Assembly (NCBI GenBank): GCA_001798185.1
Contig: MGRM01000008.1
Location: 1 to 64,000 of the forward strand
Length of the DNA: 64,000 nucleotides
From: Deltaproteobacteria bacterium RIFCSPHIGHO2_02_FULL_44_16
Lineage (GTDB): Bacteria; UBA10199; 2-02-FULL-44-16
Direction: 5' to 3'
A program made the translations under genes and the position numbers. The notes beneath the pieces were generated by a model that was not told the origin of the DNA, ran no database searches, and was given only the letters and a program-made list of their open reading frames with translations. Position 1 is the first letter of the stretch; each line of letters begins with the position of its first letter. Of the stretch, positions 1 to 7,618 are shown in pieces.

Positions 1-36
1 AATAATATCCGGATCTGAAATGGTTAATGGCTTCAT
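1..36 (-). CDS. 5' end of an ORF leaving the window, possibly an IS630-type transposase
   Basis: Only twelve codons are inside the window, reading M-K-P-L-T-I-S-D-P-D-I-I on the minus strand. No ribosome-binding site is seen. The wording resembles from memory the N-terminus of IS630-like transposase or helix-turn-helix proteins, but twelve residues cannot establish it. It lies 15 bases downstream of the nucleotidyltransferase gene, whose 3' end looks cut short, so an insertion at this point would explain both observations. Confidence 0.25.
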   Translation of the reverse strand, partial: MKPLTISDPDII

Positions 37-51
37 GCTGCCATGATACCA

Positions 52-468
52 TTACGATAAATATACGCAATTACTTATGTCGCTGTGTATAGCAAGGAGA
101 TATTCTACTTGAAGTACTTTTGTTTTTACGCCTTCGTATTCCTTTATGGAAGCTTCCTTTACAGCCTCTCTCACAAGAGCATTGTATACGGGAATAAATT
201 GGACTGGAATTCCTTCGATGGTGACGTGTTCTTTTTCAGCTTGATAGCCTTTGGCTTGAAGAGTGACGTAAAGAGGATTTAAATTAATAAGGGTTTGTGT
301 GTTTTGATCGCCTGGAAGAAAGACAAAAATGTCGATATCGAAAGTTAAGGCTGGTTCAGTGTAAAAAAGAAGAGCTGTGGCTCCGCCCATTGCATAACCT
401 TCGATTACACCTGCTTTTTCTAACTCATGAATAATTTGAAGAACTTTTTTCATTTTTTGCTCTCTCAT
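52..468 (-). CDS. nucleotidyltransferase-fold protein, C-terminus probably truncated
   Basis: The 138-residue protein starts with a helix, then G-Y-A-M-G-G-A-T-A-L (about 24-33) and F-D-I-D-I-F (about 43-48), the GG...DxD arrangement of the DNA polymerase beta nucleotidyltransferase fold used by DUF6036/AbiEii-like proteins. Such proteins usually continue after the V-E-Y-L-L-A-I helix (about 121-127) with a conserved L-Q-x-G-R-x-K-D segment. Here the reading frame instead ends eleven residues later in H-S-D-I-S-N-C-V-Y-L-S. Translating the other frames downstream does not restore the missing tail, so a disrupted 3' end is more likely than a single frameshift. Function is uncertain; relatives often act as antitoxins or nucleotide-transfer modules. 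Confidence 0.6.
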   Translation of the reverse strand: MREQKMKKVLQIIHELEKAGVIEGYAMGGATALLFYTEPALTFDIDIFVFLPGDQNTQTLINLNPLYVTLQAKGYQAEKEHVTIEGIPVQFIPVYNALVREAVKEASIKEYEGVKTKVLQVEYLLAIHSDISNCVYLS

Positions 469-546
469 TTTTATTCCAAATCAAATAAATTGAAAACAAT
501 TATCTCATTGACCCCTTTGTGACCGATCTCTATACCATCCGACCCT

Positions 547-2391
547 ATGTTACGCATTCAAGGTTTAACCAAATCATACGCGTCGCAGACGCTTTTTGAA
601 AGCGTCTCGTTTCAGATGTCGCCAGGAGAGCGGCTTGGGCTTGTTGGCCGCAATGGTCACGGAAAGTCGACCCTCTTTCGTTTGATCCTCGGGCAAGAAG
701 ATTACGATGAAGGGTCAATCGTTGTTCCTCGCAACTATCGCATTGGCCATCTTGCGCAGCATCTTCATTTTACGAAACCCACGATTCTCGAAGAAGGATG
801 TCTCGGCCTCACCGAAGAAGAGGAACACGATCATTATAAAGTCGAACGTATTCTTTTTGGTCTTGGGTTTACCAAAACCGATTTGGAAAGAGCACCTTCA
901 ACTTTTTCAGGTGGATTTCAGATTCGACTCAATCTTGCGAAAGTTTTGGTTTCAAATCCGAACTTACTTCTCCTCGATGAACCGACAAATTATCTCGATA
1001 TCGTCTCTGTTCGCTGGATTACGACCTTTCTACGTAATTGGGAAAATGAACTCATTATCATCTCTCACGATCGTGAGTTTATGGATACAGTCACAACTCA
1101 TACTGCTGCGATTCATCGTCAAGGGATTCGAAAGATTGAAGGTGGGACTGAAAAACTTTACTCCCAGATTGCGCTCGAAGAAGAGATTCACGAAAAAACT
1201 CGTCTCAATGAAGAGAAACAACGAAAGCAGATCGAAATTTTCGTCAATCGTTTTCGTGCGAAAGCTTCAAAGGCTTCAAGTGTCCAGTCACGTGTCAAAC
1301 TACTTGAAAAAATGCCGGCAAAAGAGAAGCTTACAAAAATTGCTGATCTCGACTTTGCTTTTCATGCCGAACCTTTTCACGCAAAGACACTCATTGAAGC
1401 GCAACATCTCTCTTTTCACTTTGATCCACAAGTTCCCCTTATTGAAAACTTTCATCTCAATATTGGTGCGAAAGATCGAATTGCTGTTATTGGAAAAAAT
1501 GGAAAAGGGAAGTCGACGCTTCTCAATCTCATCGCAGGTGAGCTAACACCTCAGCAAGGTTCCATTAAGGCACATCCGAAGATGAAGCTTGGTTACTTTG
1601 GTCAAACAAACATTGATCGTTTAGCTCCAAACGCAACCGTTGAAACTGAAATTGGAACTGCAAATCCAGTGCTCGGCAGAACACAAGTGCGTGGTATTTG
1701 CGGTGTCATGATGTTCAGTGGTGATCTGGCCGAAAAGAGAATTTCTGTCCTTTCAGGAGGTGAGCGAAGTCGCGTGATGCTCGGAAAGATTCTCGCTGCA
1801 CCTGCGAATCTCCTTTTTCTCGATGAACCGACCAACCATCTCGATATGCAGTCGATTGATTCACTTGTCGAAAGTATTCAAGGCTTTGATGGAGCGGTGG
1901 TGATTGTCACACACAGCGAAATGATTTTGCGTGAAGTAGCCACAAAGCTTGTCGTGTTTCAAGCGGGTGGCATTAATATTTATAACTACACCTATGATGA
2001 ATTTATAGATCGAGTGGGCTGGAACGAAGAAGAGCCAGAAGATTCCCCCAAAAAGGTGAGAGAAGTGGTGAGTGAAGTTGTTCCCAATGAAAATAAAAAA
2101 GAGGCACGTAAGAAACGGGCGGAAACGCTTGCTGAAAAATCAAAAATACTCACGCCGTTGAAAGAAGAGATGACCAGGCTTGAAAACGAAATTTGCTCTC
2201 TCGAAGTAGAGCTTGCGCAGATAAATCAAAGATTGATCGAAGCTTCGACACAGAAGGTCATCGATCAATTTGTATCGCTTTCTAAATCCCTCAAAACACT
2301 CCAGCAACAGATTGAAGAAAAGTTTGTGGCCCTTGAGAAAGTGACAAAAAAACACGATGAAAAAATGCAAGAATTTGCGTCAGAAGATTAA
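547..2391 (+). CDS. ABC-F family ATPase
   Basis: The 614-residue protein has two ATP-binding cassettes and no membrane segments, as in the ABC-F family (Uup, YheS, EttA), which act on ribosomes rather than in transport. Walker A motifs are G-R-N-G-H-G-K-S (34-41) and G-K-N-G-K-G-K-S (about 316-323). The first signature is F-S-G-G-F (120-124), the second L-S-G-G-E, and both cassettes carry L-D-E-P-T-N Walker B segments. The charged linker between them (about 205-265) fits the ABC-F interdomain helices. The last ~110 residues form a Lys/Glu-rich coiled coil as in Uup/YheS. The start has little Shine-Dalgarno signal. Subfamily cannot be fixed by eye. Confidence 0.93.
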   Translation: MLRIQGLTKSYASQTLFESVSFQMSPGERLGLVGRNGHGKSTLFRLILGQEDYDEGSIVVPRNYRIGHLAQHLHFTKPTILEEGCLGLTEEEEHDHYKVERILFGLGFTKTDLERAPSTFSGGFQIRLNLAKVLVSNPNLLLLDEPTNYLDIVSVRWITTFLRNWENELIIISHDREFMDTVTTHTAAIHRQGIRKIEGGTEKLYSQIALEEEIHEKTRLNEEKQRKQIEIFVNRFRAKASKASSVQSRVKLLEKMPAKEKLTKIADLDFAFHAEPFHAKTLIEAQHLSFHFDPQVPLIENFHLNIGAKDRIAVIGKNGKGKSTLLNLIAGELTPQQGSIKAHPKMKLGYFGQTNIDRLAPNATVETEIGTANPVLGRTQVRGICGVMMFSGDLAEKRISVLSGGERSRVMLGKILAAPANLLFLDEPTNHLDMQSIDSLVESIQGFDGAVVIVTHSEMILREVATKLVVFQAGGINIYNYTYDEFIDRVGWNEEEPEDSPKKVREVVSEVVPNENKKEARKKRAETLAEKSKILTPLKEEMTRLENEICSLEVELAQINQRLIEASTQKVIDQFVSLSKSLKTLQQQIEEKFVALEKVTKKHDEKMQEFASED

Positions 2392-2483
2392 TTCACGGTG
2401 CTATCTTTTATAGGCTTGCGCAGTAAGCGGGAATGAAGTAAATTCCGCCCTCCATAAATTCAACTTTTATAAGGAGGGGAGAT

Positions 2484-3095
2484 ATGAAGACAAAAAAGTT
2501 AGGTTTCATTGTTGTGGGGTTGGCGGTATCTGTCATGTTGAGTGCATTAGCGCAGGCAAAGGGAAATGAACCTCAGATGTCGACAGAGATGCAAGAGCAC
2601 ATGACCAAGGCAAAAGAGGCAGGGACACCGGGACCAAATCACGAAATCCTCAAAGCATTTGAAGGAAAGTGGAAAGTAACCAGTCGTTCCTGGATGGAAC
2701 CGGGAAGTAAGCCAGAGATGTCGACAGGGACCAGCTCTTTGTTCTGGACCCTTGACGGTCGTTTTCTTGAGCAAAAATTTAAAGGTGATTGGGCGGGTGA
2801 GAAATTTGATGGTCTCGGTTTTATAGGCTACGATAACCTTAAAAAACAATATGTCTCTTTTTGGCTCGATAGCATGTCGACCGGTGTTTCTCACGCGACG
2901 GGAAAATATGATCCAACAACAAAGACAATCAAAGACACGGGTACCTTTAGCTGTCCGATGACAGGGGAGAAGAACAAGTGGTTTCGCTCAGAGTGGAAAA
3001 TTATCAATGACGATCAGCACGTTTACAACATGTATATGAAAGATCCGAACGGAAAAGAATTTAAAACAATGGAACTGACGTATAGCCGTAAGTAA
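2484..3095 (+). CDS. secreted DUF1579 family protein
   Basis: The 203-residue product begins with a clear Sec signal peptide (K-K-L-G-F-I-V-V-G-L-A-V-S-V-M-L-S, cleavage probably after A-Q-A near residue 25). The mature part matches my recollection of DUF1579: H-E-I-L-K-A-F-E-G-K-W-K-V near the start, then S-L-F-W-T-L-D-G-R-F-L-E-Q and G-L-G-F-I-G-Y-D-N-L-K-K-Q-Y. These proteins resemble lipocalin/THAP4-like beta barrels and have no settled function. A strong ribosome site (AAGGAGGGGAG) precedes the ATG. It appears monocistronic, with a weak hairpin after the stop. Confidence 0.85.
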   Translation: MKTKKLGFIVVGLAVSVMLSALAQAKGNEPQMSTEMQEHMTKAKEAGTPGPNHEILKAFEGKWKVTSRSWMEPGSKPEMSTGTSSLFWTLDGRFLEQKFKGDWAGEKFDGLGFIGYDNLKKQYVSFWLDSMSTGVSHATGKYDPTTKTIKDTGTFSCPMTGEKNKWFRSEWKIINDDQHVYNMYMKDPNGKEFKTMELTYSRK

Positions 3096-3107
3096 GGTTT
3101 TTGTCAT

Positions 3108-3150
3108 TCCCTCGAAGTTACTTTTCAAGTTTGGAGGGAAATTATTTTGT
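3108..3150. terminator. weak hairpin between convergent genes
   Basis: TTCCCTC (3108-3114) pairs with GAGGGAA (3135-3141), followed by ATTATTTTG. The stem is short and the loop long, but it sits exactly between the convergent 3' ends of the DUF1579 and zinc-ribbon genes. Confidence 0.4.
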
Positions 3151-3477
3151 TGTCGGCATCCGTTTTGTTCTCCCATATCGTCGTTGAAACATCCCTGATT
3201 TCGCATGGGAACTTTGAGCGGTCTGACGGACTTCGTCGTTGATTTGGTATTGATCAGCGCACTGTAAACAGAGCCACTGTTTACCCGCAATGATACCAAC
3301 ACGATGCTGATAGCGCTCAACATCTGGCGCGGTTTTATTGCACGCGTCGCACATGATACGGAGTTGATCTTTTTGCATGTGCTCGCTTGGCTTCACATGC
3401 TGCTTTCGAACTTTTTCTCGCTCGATATCTTTCTTTGAAACCACACCCGCTTTAATCAACGCATCGCGCAAACTCAT
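3142..3477 (-). CDS. small DUF2058-like zinc-ribbon protein
   Basis: In this 111-residue basic protein the first 25 residues (S-L-R-D-A-L-I-K-A-G-V-V-S-K-K) match the N-terminal helix of DUF2058/YaiL-type proteins. A four-cysteine site follows: C-D-A-C (about 43-46) and C-L-Q-C (about 75-78), likely binding zinc. The tail is rich in Arg and Lys. E. coli YaiL is ribosome-associated, so an RNA or ribosome role is possible but inferred. The start has a TCCTCC (GGAGGA) site just upstream. It also shares an upstream promoter-like module with the cupin gene at 8354-8692. Confidence 0.7.
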   Translation of the reverse strand: MSLRDALIKAGVVSKKDIEREKVRKQHVKPSEHMQKDQLRIMCDACNKTAPDVERYQHRVGIIAGKQWLCLQCADQYQINDEVRQTAQSSHAKSGMFQRRYGRTKRMPTTK

Positions 3478-3517
3478 AAAATTTCCTCCATCTGCGGCAC
3501 TTTCTCATGCAGGAAGC

Positions 3518-3540
3518 GCGGATTGTCAAGAAGGGGATTT
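3518..3540 (-). promoter_or_regulatory. TTGACA promoter module, copy 1
   Basis: Read on the minus strand this is ATCCCCTTCTTGACAATC followed by CTGCATGAGA about ten bases on. The TTGACA is a consensus -35 element for the zinc-ribbon gene ending at 3477. The same wording recurs upstream of the cupin gene and, without the CTGCATGAGA part, upstream of the decayed duplicate near 9.8 kb. Confidence 0.5.
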
Positions 3541-3580
3541 AGATTGGATTTTTAGCTTTTTCCTAAATCGTCTCAGCAGC

Positions 3581-3736
3581 TTAAATACGTCCCGTGAGAA
3601 GTAAAATAATAACAATGATGAGTAAGATGCCTCCGATGCCACTTGGGAAATAGCCAAAATTGCGGCTATGCGGCCAGGCAGGTAAAGTTCCAAACACTGC
3701 AACGATGAGAAGTATAATTAAAATTGTTCCTAACAT
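3581..3736 (-). CDS. DUF3309 family membrane peptide (51 aa)
   Basis: This 51-residue protein has two hydrophobic helices separated by L-P-A-W-P-H-S-R-N-F-G-Y-F-P-S-G. The W-P-H-S-R-N-(W/F)-G-Y-x-P-S-G core and the M-L-G-T-I-L-I-I-L-L start are the DUF3309 hallmark, a tiny inner-membrane protein of unknown function common in proteobacteria and often stress-associated. A near-perfect AAGGAGG ribosome site lies about five bases before the ATG. It stands alone, with the zinc-ribbon gene further along the same strand. Confidence 0.88.
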   Translation of the reverse strand: MLGTILIILLIVAVFGTLPAWPHSRNFGYFPSGIGGILLIIVIILLLTGRI

Positions 3737-3882
3737 AATAAACCTCCTTGAGTTACGATATCGTTGACAGAGAAACTCTATGAGTGGGAGTTATAAAGCA
3801 CAATCGGGACAAATAATATTTTAAGATAGGGGATTCCCCTGACTTGCTTCGATATCGTGAATGGATTAATGATGAAGTCGCT

Positions 3883-4776
3883 ATGACCTCTCACGACTGG
3901 CCAAGTTTACCGCTTAAAGAATGGCAAGAGACCTACGCGACCCTCCATATATGGACGCAAATCGTCGGAAAAATCAGAATGGAGTTTACCCCCTCTCTCA
4001 ATCACTGGTGGCACACGACTCTTTATGTGACGCCACGAGGGCTTAGCACTTCATTGATTCCTTATCGGCAGCTTTCTTTTGAAATCACGTTTGATTTTAT
4101 TGATCATCAGCTTTTAGTTCAGACTGCTGCGAGTCACGTTCGTACTATGTTGCTTCGTCCCATGTCTGTCGCGCAATTTTATCGAGATCTCATGAAGCTG
4201 TTAGATTCTTTAGAGATCGATGCAAAAATAAATCTTCTCCCGCAAGAAGTTCCAAATCCAATTCCGTTCGATCAAGATGAAACCCATAAGTCTTACGAGA
4301 AAGAATATGCTCGTCGTCATTTTCATCTTTTGCTGCAAGCTGACAGACTCATGAAAAAATTTCGGAGTGGATTTGTGGGAAAATGCAGTCCCGTTCATTT
4401 CTTCTGGGGGAGTTTTGATATGGCAGTGACTCGTTTTTCTGGGCGGGCGGCGCCAGCAGTCGCGGGAGCTGATCACGCAACACAAGAAGCCTATTCTCAG
4501 GAAGTCTCAAGCTGCGGTTTTTGGCCAGGAAGTGGAAACATCGAAAACCCGGCATTCTATGCTTATTTTTCACCCGAACCCTCAGGTTATGCTTCAAGTC
4601 CACTCATCCCCTCCCCCGCATTTTATAATCCCCCGACCAAAGGGTATGTCCTTATGTATGATGAGGTGAAAAAAGCGAAAGATCCTGATCGTCTTGTACT
4701 CGATTTTTTTCAAAGCACCTACGAAGTAGGTGCAGATCTTGGAGAATGGAATCGAGGAAGTCTTGAGAGAAGTTGA
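3883..4776 (+). CDS. DUF5996 family protein
   Basis: The protein has about 297 residues and matches DUF5996 along its length: W-P-S-L-P-L-K-E-W-Q-E-T-Y-A-T-L-H-I-W-T-Q near the start, H-W-W-H-T-T-L-Y-V-T-P-R-G-L, and F-F-W-G-S-F-D-M-A-V-T-R-F-S-G-R in the middle. It is cytoplasmic with no signal peptide. Function is unknown; the family often sits with stress or general-metabolism genes. I chose the ATG at 3883 because family members start just before the W-P-x-L-P motif; a TTG at 3844 would add 13 residues. Neither has a strong ribosome site. Confidence 0.85.
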   Translation: MTSHDWPSLPLKEWQETYATLHIWTQIVGKIRMEFTPSLNHWWHTTLYVTPRGLSTSLIPYRQLSFEITFDFIDHQLLVQTAASHVRTMLLRPMSVAQFYRDLMKLLDSLEIDAKINLLPQEVPNPIPFDQDETHKSYEKEYARRHFHLLLQADRLMKKFRSGFVGKCSPVHFFWGSFDMAVTRFSGRAAPAVAGADHATQEAYSQEVSSCGFWPGSGNIENPAFYAYFSPEPSGYASSPLIPSPAFYNPPTKGYVLMYDEVKKAKDPDRLVLDFFQSTYEVGADLGEWNRGSLERS

Positions 4777-4829
4777 TCGCGCAGGAAATTTAGTGTAATC
4801 ATGTGACCTTCAACTTTAAAAGGAGGCAC

Positions 4830-5267
4830 ATGATGAAACGCTTTTTTCAACCGATTGCTCTGTCAGCTTTTCCGTCGTTCACACTTCTTCTACTTCGCTT
4901 GATGGTCGGCGCTGCCTTTGTGCTGCATGGTTGGGGAAAGATTCAGACCCCATTTGCTTGGCTTCCCGCTCAGGCTCCTGTTGCTATTCCAGGAATACTT
5001 CAATGTTTAGCAGCGATATCTGAATTTGGTGGTGGAATGGCACTCATCCTTGGTTTGCTCACACGCCTTGGAGCCTTTGGACTCGCCTGCACCATGGGCG
5101 TTGCTGTCTATTTTCACGCTGTTGTAAATAAAGATCCCTTTGTGAACCACACTGGTGGGATGTCTTATGAGCCAGCGTTAGTCTACCTTGGCATCGCTCT
5201 TGTCTTCTTAGCCCTCGGCCCTGGAAAATTTTCGTTAGATTCCAAAATATTTAGTGAACGTGCTTGA
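4830..5267 (+). CDS. DoxX family membrane protein
   Basis: The ~145-residue protein has four predicted transmembrane helices and the DoxX pattern: L-L-L-R-L-M-V-G-A-A-F-V-L-H-G-W-G-K near the start, then E-F-G-G-G-M-A-L-I-L-G-L-L-T-R-L-G-A. DoxX proteins are small inner-membrane proteins linked to oxidoreductase or thiosulfate/redox functions, but the substrate here cannot be told. The start is fixed by AAAGGAGG just before ATGATG. It overlaps or abuts the next membrane gene, so the two are probably co-transcribed. Confidence 0.88.
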   Translation: MMKRFFQPIALSAFPSFTLLLLRLMVGAAFVLHGWGKIQTPFAWLPAQAPVAIPGILQCLAAISEFGGGMALILGLLTRLGAFGLACTMGVAVYFHAVVNKDPFVNHTGGMSYEPALVYLGIALVFLALGPGKFSLDSKIFSERA

Positions 5268-5272
5268 GCAGG

Positions 5273-5845
5273 ATGACCACAAATCGTCTTGAAGCGTTTA
5301 GTGATGGGGTGATTGCCATCATTATAACGATCATGGTGCTCGAGATGAAACCGCCGCATGAACCGAACGTCGCGGCGCTCACATCACTCGGTTCGGCCTT
5401 TCTCTCTTACATCCTCAGTTTTATCTACGTCGGTACGTACTGGAATAATCATCACCATCTGTTGCATGCTGCGCAAAAAATCGAGGGTCGCATTTTGTGG
5501 GCAAACTTACACTTGCTCTTTTGGCTCTCGCTCATTCCGTTTGTCACTGCATGGATGGGCGAAAATCATTTCGCCAAACTTCCGGTTGCGCTTTACGGTT
5601 TTGTGCTGCTGATGGCGGGGATCGCCTATTACCTTCTCGCGCACTCACTCATGTCGCAGCGTGAGAACGCGCAACTCGCCCGCGCGATCGGAAAAGATTA
5701 CAAAGGGATCGCATCGATTATTATTTATGCGATCGCCATTCCACTTTCATTCCTCAATCCCTGGCTCTCTTTCTCTCTTTATGCGCTCGTTGCCATCATG
5801 TGGATCATCCCGGATCGAAGGATTGAGAAGGGGATTGGGGAGTAG
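5273..5845 (+). CDS. TMEM175/DUF1211 family membrane protein
   Basis: The ~190-residue protein has six hydrophobic helices and the signature N-R-L-E-A-F-S-D-G-V-I-A-I at its start, matching the RxxxFSDG motif of TMEM175 (DUF1211) potassium-channel-like proteins. Bacterial members form tetrameric K+-conducting pores, but channel activity here is inferred. A second typical element is W-N-N-H-H-H-L-L-H after helix two. The start is taken at ATG 5273; TTG at 5264 would overlap the DoxX stop. Confidence 0.85.
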   Translation: MTTNRLEAFSDGVIAIIITIMVLEMKPPHEPNVAALTSLGSAFLSYILSFIYVGTYWNNHHHLLHAAQKIEGRILWANLHLLFWLSLIPFVTAWMGENHFAKLPVALYGFVLLMAGIAYYLLAHSLMSQRENAQLARAIGKDYKGIASIIIYAIAIPLSFLNPWLSFSLYALVAIMWIIPDRRIEKGIGE

Positions 5846-5852
5846 AAGATTA

Positions 5853-6355
5853 TTACTGTTTCCTTTTGCTGGCCCATAAAAGAAAGTTTCGTTCACCACA
5901 GAGGCGAAGAGCAGCATGCCATGGTAATGAACGGTGTGAAGAACGGATGGGATGAGAGATAAATTGAGCTATTGGAGTTTCATGGACAAAGAGCCCATCT
6001 GTTTTGAGAACTCTTTCAATTTCACGAAGCGCTTGTTCTGGATGAGTGGTGTAATAACAAGTCCCAAAGTCGAAGATGACATCAAATGATTCATCAGGAA
6101 AAGGCATATTCATGACGTTAACATGATGAATTGCAACTTGGATTCCTCTCTCTCTCTGGCATAATTTTCAGCGCTGATAATCAATGTTTTATCAAGATCG
6201 ATCCCCGAAAGAGAAGCTGGTTTGCAGCAATTGAAAAGAACAGGAAGAGCAATACCCTGACCACAACCAACTTCAAGAATATGAGCGTGTGACGGCGATT
6301 TGAGAAGCGAGAGGAGAAGGGGAACCTCAATTTTTTCCTGAATGAAGTTTCTCAT
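5853..6355 (-). pseudogene. SAM-dependent methyltransferase split by a dinucleotide-repeat frameshift
   Basis: Two overlapping frames together encode one class I methyltransferase. The N-terminal frame has motif I H-I-L-E-V-G-C-G-Q-G and the acidic S-G-I-D-L-D of motif II. The C-terminal frame has P-F-P-D-E-S-F-D-V-I-F-D-F-G-T, the motif IV region, and E-I-E-R-V-L-K-T-D-G. The frames meet in an (AG)6 tract at about 6144-6157 (CT-rich on the plus strand). Removing one AG unit gives a continuous reading G-I-Q-V-A-I-H-H-V-N-V-M-N-M-P-F-P. As sequenced the protein stops after about 80 residues. It overlaps the upstream deoxyribosyltransferase-like gene by about 29 bases. A sequencing error or phase variation is possible; the substrate is unknown. 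Confidence 0.8.
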
Positions 6356-6776
6356 TTTGATCTTCCACAATTTTTTTCAACTCCCCATAAATCACAATCG
6401 GTTTCATGGCTTTTATTTCGGTGTCATAAAATGAAATTTCGGGGATGTCATTGAGAAGATAAATGGGTTTGCTCTGAATATACGCAAAGCCCATTTCTAA
6501 AAATGAGTTACCACCGATATATCCTTTGATTCCATTTTTGTCATAGTTGAGCACCAAAACGGCGTCGCAATCGCGAATGACATTCCAATGTTCTCGAATA
6601 GCGTCATCATTGTTTTTGTGCTGAAGCTTCAGATTCTCCTTTGCTTCGTCACTGAGTCGCAAATATTGTTCATTGAAAGAAGAAGGGAACGCTTGATGAC
6701 CCATGCGGGCCAAGGCCTCTTGCACCTCTTTGGCCTTCTCCGCGAATTGCATACTATGACAGAGTGCAATTTTCAT
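6327..6776 (-). CDS. nucleoside 2-deoxyribosyltransferase-like protein
   Basis: The 149-residue protein has a Rossmann-like layout: a first strand M-K-I-A-L-C-H-S, D-A-V-L-V-L-N in the middle, and G-Y-I-G-G-N-S-F-L-E-M-G-F-A-Y (about 86-100), resembling the glycine-rich and catalytic-Glu region of nucleoside 2-deoxyribosyltransferase/TIR-like folds. The Glu in F-L-E-M-G-F-A would be the nucleophile if it is catalytic. It may form a two-gene unit with the downstream methyltransferase. A decayed second copy lies at 9544-9783. TTGACA at 6808-6813 (minus strand) is a plausible -35 box. Family assignment is moderate, substrate unknown. Confidence 0.6.
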   Translation of the reverse strand: MKIALCHSMQFAEKAKEVQEALARMGHQAFPSSFNEQYLRLSDEAKENLKLQHKNNDDAIREHWNVIRDCDAVLVLNYDKNGIKGYIGGNSFLEMGFAYIQSKPIYLLNDIPEISFYDTEIKAMKPIVIYGELKKIVEDQNEKLHSGKN

Positions 6777-6817
6777 GTGAGATTCGATAGATCTTTCGGA
6801 TAAGCATTGTCAATGAT

Positions 6818-7123
6818 CTATGCTGCTTTTTGATATTCAAAACTAACAAGAAGTTTCGCTTTAAGAGCATGAGCAATGCGTTCGAGGAGATCGAGAGAGG
6901 GAATCCGCTGATCTGTTCCTGACTCCAAGCGCGCGATAACGACTTGGCTTGTTTTTGCTTTCCGAGCAAGTTCTGCTTGTGTGAGACCAACTTTTAATCG
7001 TGCATCCCGAACCATTCGGGCTATTTCACTAATAGCTCGTTCGCGTTCAAAATAAAATTTGAACTCAGAATCTCTCATCTGCTTTTTGATAACATCTTTA
7101 AGAGTAATTCGTTTTGTTTTCAT
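6818..7123 (-). CDS. HigA-like antitoxin, XRE-type DNA-binding protein
   Basis: In this 101-residue protein the helix-turn-helix lies at about 36-75, with V-G-L-T-Q-A-E-L-A-R-K-A-K-T-S-Q-V-V-I-A and R-L-E-S-G. It follows the toxin gene directly: the ATG of this gene and the TGA of the toxin overlap as ATGA. Toxin-first order with an XRE antitoxin is the HigBA arrangement. It should bind the toxin and repress the shared promoter; a palindrome overlapping that promoter is present at 7449-7466. Confidence 0.88.
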   Translation of the reverse strand: MKTKRITLKDVIKKQMRDSEFKFYFERERAISEIARMVRDARLKVGLTQAELARKAKTSQVVIARLESGTDQRIPSLDLLERIAHALKAKLLVSFEYQKAA

Positions 7124-7440
7124 GATAAAACCTCCTTCATTCGTTTAAGAGCAACTTCTCGTTCTCGAAGCGGCAATTTTTGCCCCTGTTTTTTATAAGC
7201 ATGCAATAAAACCATTTCTTCTTGCTGAACCATGACATAAAAAACACGATGTGCTGAAACCTTAATCTCCCATAGCTTTCCTTCAATCTGACGAAATTGT
7301 GTTCTCACCGCATCAAAACCGTATTGTTCCACTTGATGAAGCGCTTCTAAAAGACGGGCACGTTCGGGTTTCGATAGATCGTGTACATAATCAAGCACAG
7401 GAGATCTACCGGATGCCGTCGTATAGAAGGTAACTTTCAT
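7120..7440 (-). CDS. HigB/RelE-superfamily toxin (Gp49-like)
   Basis: The ~106-residue protein belongs to the phage-derived Gp49-like branch of the RelE/HigB mRNA endoribonucleases, seen in R-A-R-L-L-E-A-L-H-Q-V-E-Q-Y-G, I-E-G-K-L-W-E-I-K-V, H-R-V-F-Y-V and L-L-H-A-Y-K-K-Q-G-Q-K-L-P. It would cleave mRNA at the ribosome when not held by the antitoxin. The start is ATG 7440, not the longer in-frame reading, because family members start at M-K-V-x-F-Y and the -10 box sits immediately upstream. The leader is therefore extremely short. Confidence 0.88.
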   Translation of the reverse strand: MKVTFYTTASGRSPVLDYVHDLSKPERARLLEALHQVEQYGFDAVRTQFRQIEGKLWEIKVSAHRVFYVMVQQEEMVLLHAYKKQGQKLPLREREVALKRMKEVLS

Positions 7441-7446
7441 TGTTAG

Positions 7447-7474
7447 AATATAACCAATTGGATATAAATTGCAA
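7447..7474 (-). promoter_or_regulatory. toxin-antitoxin promoter with overlapping operator palindrome
   Basis: On the minus strand TTGCAA (7469-7474), 16 bases, then TATATT (7447-7452) form a promoter ending only seven bases before the toxin ATG. The 18-bp near-perfect palindrome TATAACCAATTGGATATA (7449-7466) covers the spacer and -10 box, as expected of an operator for the antitoxin. Confidence 0.65.
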
Positions 7475-7578
7475 GGAGAATTTTTGAGATTTTTCTTAGA
7501 CATTCATAGGGCGTATTAATGAAACGCTCTGGGGTCAAGCCTTGACATGGTTCATTTTTTAAAATTTTGAATTTGAAA

Positions 7579-7606
7579 TTGACTTATGCGCAATCTAATT
7601 TAATAG
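7579..7606 (+). promoter_or_regulatory. putative promoter of the zinc-ribbon pair
   Basis: TTGACT (7579-7584), 16-base spacer, TAATAG (7601-7606), thirteen bases before the start codon at 7619. It lies in the divergent region between the toxin gene and the zinc-ribbon genes. Confidence 0.4.
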
Positions 7607-7618
7607 GACAATTCAGCT

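Noticed and set aside
707-1546. 279-codon open frame inside the ABC-F gene
   Set aside because: Same strand, different frame, entirely inside a well-supported gene; the composition is Phe/Leu/Arg/Lys-rich without any domain.
4210-4603. Minus-strand frames opposite the DUF5996 gene
   Set aside because: No family wording and fully covered by the real gene.
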